Assembly: GCF_019721995.1 (NCBI RefSeq)
Contig: NZ_BLYC01000007.1
Location: 124,001-188,000, forward strand
Direction of reading: 5' to 3'
Source: Bathymodiolus japonicus methanotrophic gill symbiont
GTDB lineage: Bacteria; Pseudomonadota; Gammaproteobacteria; Methylococcales; Methylomonadaceae
Length of the DNA stretch: 64,000 nucleotides
Shown here: positions 60,209 to 64,000 of the stretch, one piece after another
Numbering within the stretch: the first letter of the stretch is position 1
Layout: each line of letters opens with the position of its first letter
The notes under the pieces: model-generated
What the model was told of the DNA's origin: nothing
Databases searched by the model: none
The model's input: the letters and a program-made list of their open reading frames with translations, nothing else
Position numbers and translations under genes: made by a program

Positions 60209-60412
60209 CTGAAGTTTCCCAATTATTGAGTAGCTGAAATACACAATGCTGGTGTATCGAGGTTTATTTTAGGTGGTTTTGCCATGTTTATAGCAAACCC
60301 CTACTTAATTCCCCTTAGGCAATAGCATTTGAAACGAATGAAAAGACTATTTTTTTCATATAGTTGTAGCATAGTTTCAATTTTACCATAAATAATTATT
60401 GGGAAACTTCAG
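60209..60412 (-). mobile_element. MITE-A copy 6 (204 bp)
   Basis: Intact ends, with an 8-base duplication CTACCTAA (60201-60208, 60413-60420). It is identical or nearly so to copy 4, implying recent movement. Confidence 0.94.
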
Positions 60413-60518
60413 CTACCTAATTTATCGGTTTTTTTCTGTGAAAATATTATTCAACTTACCTCTCCCAAAAACTTTTTTCTTATTCCCACTGCAACAAAAT
60501 ATCGCATACAATAAAGAC

Positions 60519-61177
60519 CATCAGTGTTCCCCTATCAATTGAGGCCGTGAAACTAACCTCGCCACAAGAGAGCTCATAAAGCACTGTAAAGACATTCCTG
60601 TTATTATTGCGTTTTGAACTGCTCGAATGGTATACGAGCTGATACGAGATATTCTTGCCTGGAAAAATAATGGATTCACAAAACGATCTCGTTTTTGGGC
60701 CTGTTGCTGCCTTATCTCCAGAGCCTCGCTATATTTTTTATCCGATGGATGAATCAATCGCTGAAAATCAGGGAAACGGAGCTTTAGCGAAGTGAAGATT
60801 TTTAGTCCGCGATAGCCGTAGGGCCGTTGTTTTGTCGGAGTCTGAGCGTTAGCGAAGGTGGAGACAAAATAAAAGGCCATCCGACACGGCGTCAAGTCAT
60901 TTGGAGCCTATGTTCCGACCCCTTGTTGGGTCGGGACGAGGTGACGAGGACGAATCGGGGCCGCCGGAGGCATAAGTGGTCGCGTTAAGTTTTTGCTGCT
61001 TGCTTGGGCTGGGATGCCCAAAACAAGCTTTCGCAAAAATAGCGACTCCCCGATCTGGCTGTTGTGTTTTTGAAATCTCTTCAAACACGCGCATTAAATT
61101 ACAGCTCATTGCAGTCAGGCGCATTCGATTTTCAAGTGAGCGGGTATTGGAAGACCAAGCTTTAGTTTCCTTGAAAT
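60519..61177 (-). pseudogene. Second IS4-type copy, 3' half of transposase, interrupted by PE2
   Basis: Nearly identical to 23931-24290. It begins at the same end CATCAGTGTTCCCC and runs to TTTCCTTGAAAT, where homology stops, so only the C-terminal part (RSLENQMRLTAMS to the stop) remains. The catalytic YREK region is lost. It carries PE2 at 60759-61053. Confidence 0.88.
60759..61053 (-). mobile_element. PE2 copy in the IS4 remnant (295 bp)
   Basis: Comparison with the uninterrupted copy near 24172 proves precise insertion: GAATCAAT/TCTGGCTG receives exactly 295 bases and nothing is duplicated. Sense orientation relative to the transposase. Confidence 0.96.
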
Positions 61178-61198
61178 CTGAAGTTTCTTAGAAATTCA

Positions 61199-61995
61199 TC
61201 AAGGAACCATTCGCAATAAAACGGCTACCACCGAATTTACAGGGGAGCTGCTGTATTTGGGGCAAACCCTTTCAAAATCCGGATCCAAAGCCGCTTCGGC
61301 AATGATGCGGCGGATATCTGAAAAGGCGAAACTGGCTCGCCCCTTCACTTTGTGCCGACGTTCCGGATCGGTTTTTAAACGATCCGCGTAAATCCACGTC
61401 AGCGTTGTTGCCATCATACAGAAGTTCAACAGGCGCGCCATGCTACCTCACGAAATTCCGGGACTCCTGTCGCCGTAATTCGTTCACCTACGCAGCGAAT
61501 AGGAGATGCTCCAGCCGCCCTGCGTCCGCCACAGACTGAGCACAAAGCAGCTCAGTCATGGCTACCACAAATGGCTCTACGGCTATTCGGGATAAATTTT
61601 TAGCCTCCCTCGCGCGCTATCGCGCACTTCGGATTGGCAAATTTCCCTGCGCCTTCTGGAGACTATCAGCCCGTCCGGGGCTGACAGCGATGGTTGGTCA
61701 CTGCCTACGCATTTCGACACTGATTTTTATGGCTCCCTATGTCTTGCTTGAGCTCTTTGAACCCGGATTTGATTTTCCATCGCGCACCATAATACTCAAT
61801 AATCTGTGTGACGGATAAACTTAGATCGGTCGTAAACAAAGCAATCCACTGTGTGCGACGAAACACCCAGACAACCTGAACGGGTCGTTTCAATGTTTTC
61901 AGCATGACAACGCGACTATAAGCCCTGACTTCACGCTGTTTTCCATAGAGATTCACGGTATACGATCGGGCCTTTTGTTGTACTGTTTTTGCCAT
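61199..61995 (-). pseudogene. IS-3 transposase fragment (IS4-like), interrupted by PE1
   Basis: Pieces 61995-61690 and 61429-61199. Joined, they read IIEYYGARWKIKSGFKELKQDI, then CRNA-stop-AVTNH/LNFCMMATTLTWIYADRL. Two further defects: a TAG in place of a likely Gln after CRNA, and K instead of the catalytic Glu in the YREK motif (ARWKIK where ARWKIE is usual). The 5' end is also missing. Dead element. Confidence 0.85.
61430..61689 (+). mobile_element. PE1 copy in IS-3 fragment (260 bp)
   Basis: Flanks GTTCAA and ATGGTTGG, no duplication; excision restores TNH/LNFCMM in frame. Antisense to the host. Confidence 0.92.
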
Positions 61996-62175
61996 GTCTG
62001 TGGCTGACCCCAGACGCTGCCCGTACTTTTTATTCCGCCCCTCTGCTTGGGTTTTCTTTTTTCTGGACGATCGTACAGTACATTATTGCACCTTAACCTA
62101 GAGAGAATATTAAACCGGCTTCCGATAGCTTTGTAAACAGGCTTCCATAGGCCATTGTTGCCAAACCAGCTATAA
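61996..62175. other. Gene-free junction between two IS remnants
   Basis: No coding signal recognised. It is bounded by the IS-3 5' truncation and the right end of IS-1 at 62176. Confidence 0.5.
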
Positions 62176-63630
62176 CTCGATGTTCAAGTTTTTCCATCCC
62201 ATTGCCATCAAACTCTTACCTTCACCCAGCAGAACAATACTTTAATGATGCTGTTGGCCCTAAGCGCCCTAAATCTCTGCCAGTCATATGTTTTCCTGAT
62301 GGCATCAGTTGAAACACATCCTTTATTAATTCACCTAACTCTTTCAGCTTATCACCAGGATCTGGAAACTCTAGCAATGACGTGATGAACTCAAGCAGTA
62401 CATCCATTTGAGACTTGCGCTGTAAGCTTCCTACGGTATACGCAGGTAGTTTGCTTTCAATGCGGGCTATTTGCTCTGGGTGAATCGGGGAGTCGCTATT
62501 TTTGCGAAAGCTTGTTTTGGGCATCCCAGCCCAAGCAAGCAGCAAAAACTTAACGCGACCACTTATGCCTCCGGCGGCCCCGATTCGTCCTCGTCACCTC
62601 GTCCCGACTCAACAAGGGGTCGGAACATAGGCTCCAAATGACTTGACGCCGTGTCGGATGGCCTTTTATTTTGTCTCCACCTTCGCTAACGCTCAGACTC
62701 CGACAAAATAACGGCCCTACGGCTATCGCGGACTAAAAATCATCACTTCGCTTAGGCTCCGTTTCCCTGATTTTCAGCGGGAGAAGGCAATGGTCAAACA
62801 AAAGACTCAGAATCAGGCCACGGCTTGATCCCTCTTCATCTAATTGTTTGGCCTCACGCCCCCATCCTTCATAAAGCTTCCAGTCCTCAAAGAAAACCTC
62901 AATCAGCCATCTCAACGTATAGGCTTGAATAATATCTTGTGTGCGCCAAGTCAGGTCTGTCGCCACTAAATAGCGATAGTCGTTTTCACCGTCATATTTT
63001 AAGGCAATGACAAAGCGTTTTTTACTGTGAGAACTCACCTTTAATCGTGCACTGCTGACAGTCACTTTAATCTCTTTGCCGCCACGTACACGTATTATCT
63101 GATCAATGCCTTTGTTAATCGAATTAAAGTAGCTCTCGACTGACCTTATTCTACCTCTATATTCAATATTTTGGTTTTTACGTAATTGGCTAATCACCTG
63201 CGAGCCTCCAGATTCTTTAGCGGCTTCGTCCATAAAGGCTTTTTCACCATACAGCGCATCAGCCAGTACGCCTTTAATTTTAATCAGGCTATGCGCAACT
63301 TTAAACTCTTTTAATAAGCCTAATGCAATCTCTGTTTTGGTCGGGTAGGCACTGTCACGTTCATGCTTAATAGGCCGATCTTTTTTTGCTATACCGCTAT
63401 TTTTCAACCGTTTATCTTCTTTATCCCACTGCTTTAAGGCTGGATCCGGCATATAAAAGAAAAAACCGACAGGCACTGTAATGGATGAGGTAACTAGCAG
63501 CAATAATACTATCGTTTGTCCATTAACATACCCGCCGGAGCCTTTGTGTTTCTGCTTGTAAACCTTATAAATACGTTTTGTAGACTTAGATCGTGCTCGG
63601 TCTGATTCATCAAAGGCCAACACACCTTCA
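62176..63630 (-). mobile_element. IS-1 second copy, interrupted by PE2, 5' end displaced
   Basis: The right end of IS-1 is at 62176 (CTCGATGTTCAAG in this orientation). Transposase pieces are 63630-62780 and 62484-62222; joined, they read GVLAFDESD ... LFDHCLL/LHPEQIARIE ... SGKHMTGRDLGRLGPTASLKY and stop. This copy supplies the C-terminus missing from the one at 35250. The first 185 or so codons are replaced by a PE1 at 63631. Confidence 0.88.
62485..62779 (+). mobile_element. PE2 copy in IS-1 second copy (295 bp)
   Basis: Flanks GGGTGAA and GGAGAAGG. Excision gives DHCLLLHPEQ in frame. Antisense to the transposase, whereas the PE2 in the first IS-1 copy is sense. Confidence 0.93.
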
Positions 63631-63890
63631 CAGGCGCGCCATGCTACCTCACGAAATTCCGGGACTCCTGTCGCCGTAATTCGTTCACCTACGCAGCGAA
63701 TAGGAGATGCTCCAGCCGCCCTGCGTCCGCCACAGACTGAGCACAAAGCAGCTCAGTCATGGCTACCACAAATGGCTCTACGGCTATTCGGGATAAAATT
63801 TTAGCCTCCCTCGCGCGCTATCGCGCACTTCGGATTGGCAAATTTCCCTGCGCCTTCTGGAGACTATCAGTCCTTCCGGGGCTGACAGCG
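63631..63890 (+). mobile_element. PE1 copy between inverted IS-1 fragments (260 bp)
   Basis: The left flank is IS-1 read backwards (ends at codons for EGVLAF); the right flank is IS-1 read forwards from an internal position (TGTCAGCAGTGC). Both cannot derive from one simple insertion, so PE1 was the crossover or misjoin point. Confidence 0.9.
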
Positions 63891-64000
63891 AATGTCAGCA
63901 GTGCACGATTGAAGGTGAGTTCTCACAGTAAAAAACGCTTTGTCATTGCCTTAAAATATGACGGTGAAAACTACTATCGCTATTTAGTGGCGACAGACCT
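63891..64000 (+). pseudogene. Third IS-1 transposase fragment, continues beyond window
   Basis: Reads SARLKVSSHSKKRFVIALKY and onward without the PE2 found at this point in the 35250 copy. It serves as an empty-site reference for that insertion. Confidence 0.85.

Overview
The window reads as chromosomal DNA of a gammaproteobacterium. The evidence is gene content and order: hfq-hflX-hflK-hflC-hisZ-purA, ftsY-ftsE-ftsX, a coxB-coxA-ctaG-coxC terminal oxidase cluster, bioB-bioF-bioH-bioC-bioD, rpsF-rpsR-rplI and dnaX-ybaB-recR beside the 4.5S RNA gene. The style (aa3 oxidase cluster with SURF1 and DUF2909, many REP-like palindromes, membrane cupredoxins) would fit a Methylococcales-like lineage, but no methane-oxidation gene is present, so that placement is only an inference. 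An extreme insertion load, with essential genes broken, suggests relaxed selection (host-associated or polyploid cells) or a composite assembly.

Layout. 1-5 kb: 3' end of ppk1, a PIN toxin with a damaged antitoxin, and a peptide-type ABC binding protein plus permease. 5-6.6 kb: antitoxin genes, a duplicated block and MITEs. 6.6-12.5 kb (minus): purA (truncated), hisZ, hflC, hflK, hflX, hfq. 12.7-23.7 kb (minus): ftsX (four insertions), ftsE, a ctaA-ftsY fusion, surf1 and the cytochrome oxidase genes. 23.9-25.2 kb: an IS4-type element. 25.4-32.2 kb: biotin genes, comF, waaA. 32.7-34.9 kb: ribosomal protein operon. 35.2-38.7 kb: a shredded IS joined to the 3' half of trhP. 38.9-46 kb: rraA (frameshifted), ispH, a helicase remnant, def, ppa, moaE/D/C and a tungstate-type permease. 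46.2-48.5 kb: a multicopper oxidase/cupredoxin pair. 48.6-58.8 kb: hinT, recR, ybaB, dnaX, ffs, an ABC exporter (interrupted), tusA, cysG, cytochrome c, argG. 59-64 kb: tRNA-Phe followed by integrase and transposase wreckage.

The most unusual content is a family of short elements, called PE here. Type 1 is 260 bp, type 2 is 295 bp and type 3 is 280 bp; there are 13 copies and every copy of a type has the same length. They insert without target duplication and end in CAGCG. In all 13 cases the next four host bases fit RNNG. Eleven copies lie at undisturbed junctions, and ten of those lie inside genes: three in ftsX, one in an ABC exporter, one in trhP and five in transposase genes. Removing a copy restores the host reading frame exactly. 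They sit in both orientations relative to the host gene, which argues against introns and for seamless single-strand DNA transposition of the IS200/IS605 type. Four further MITE families (A to D) with terminal inverted repeats and target duplications add to the load; one shares its ends with a resident IS. Two PE1 copies join unrelated flanks, showing recombination (or misassembly) at the repeats.
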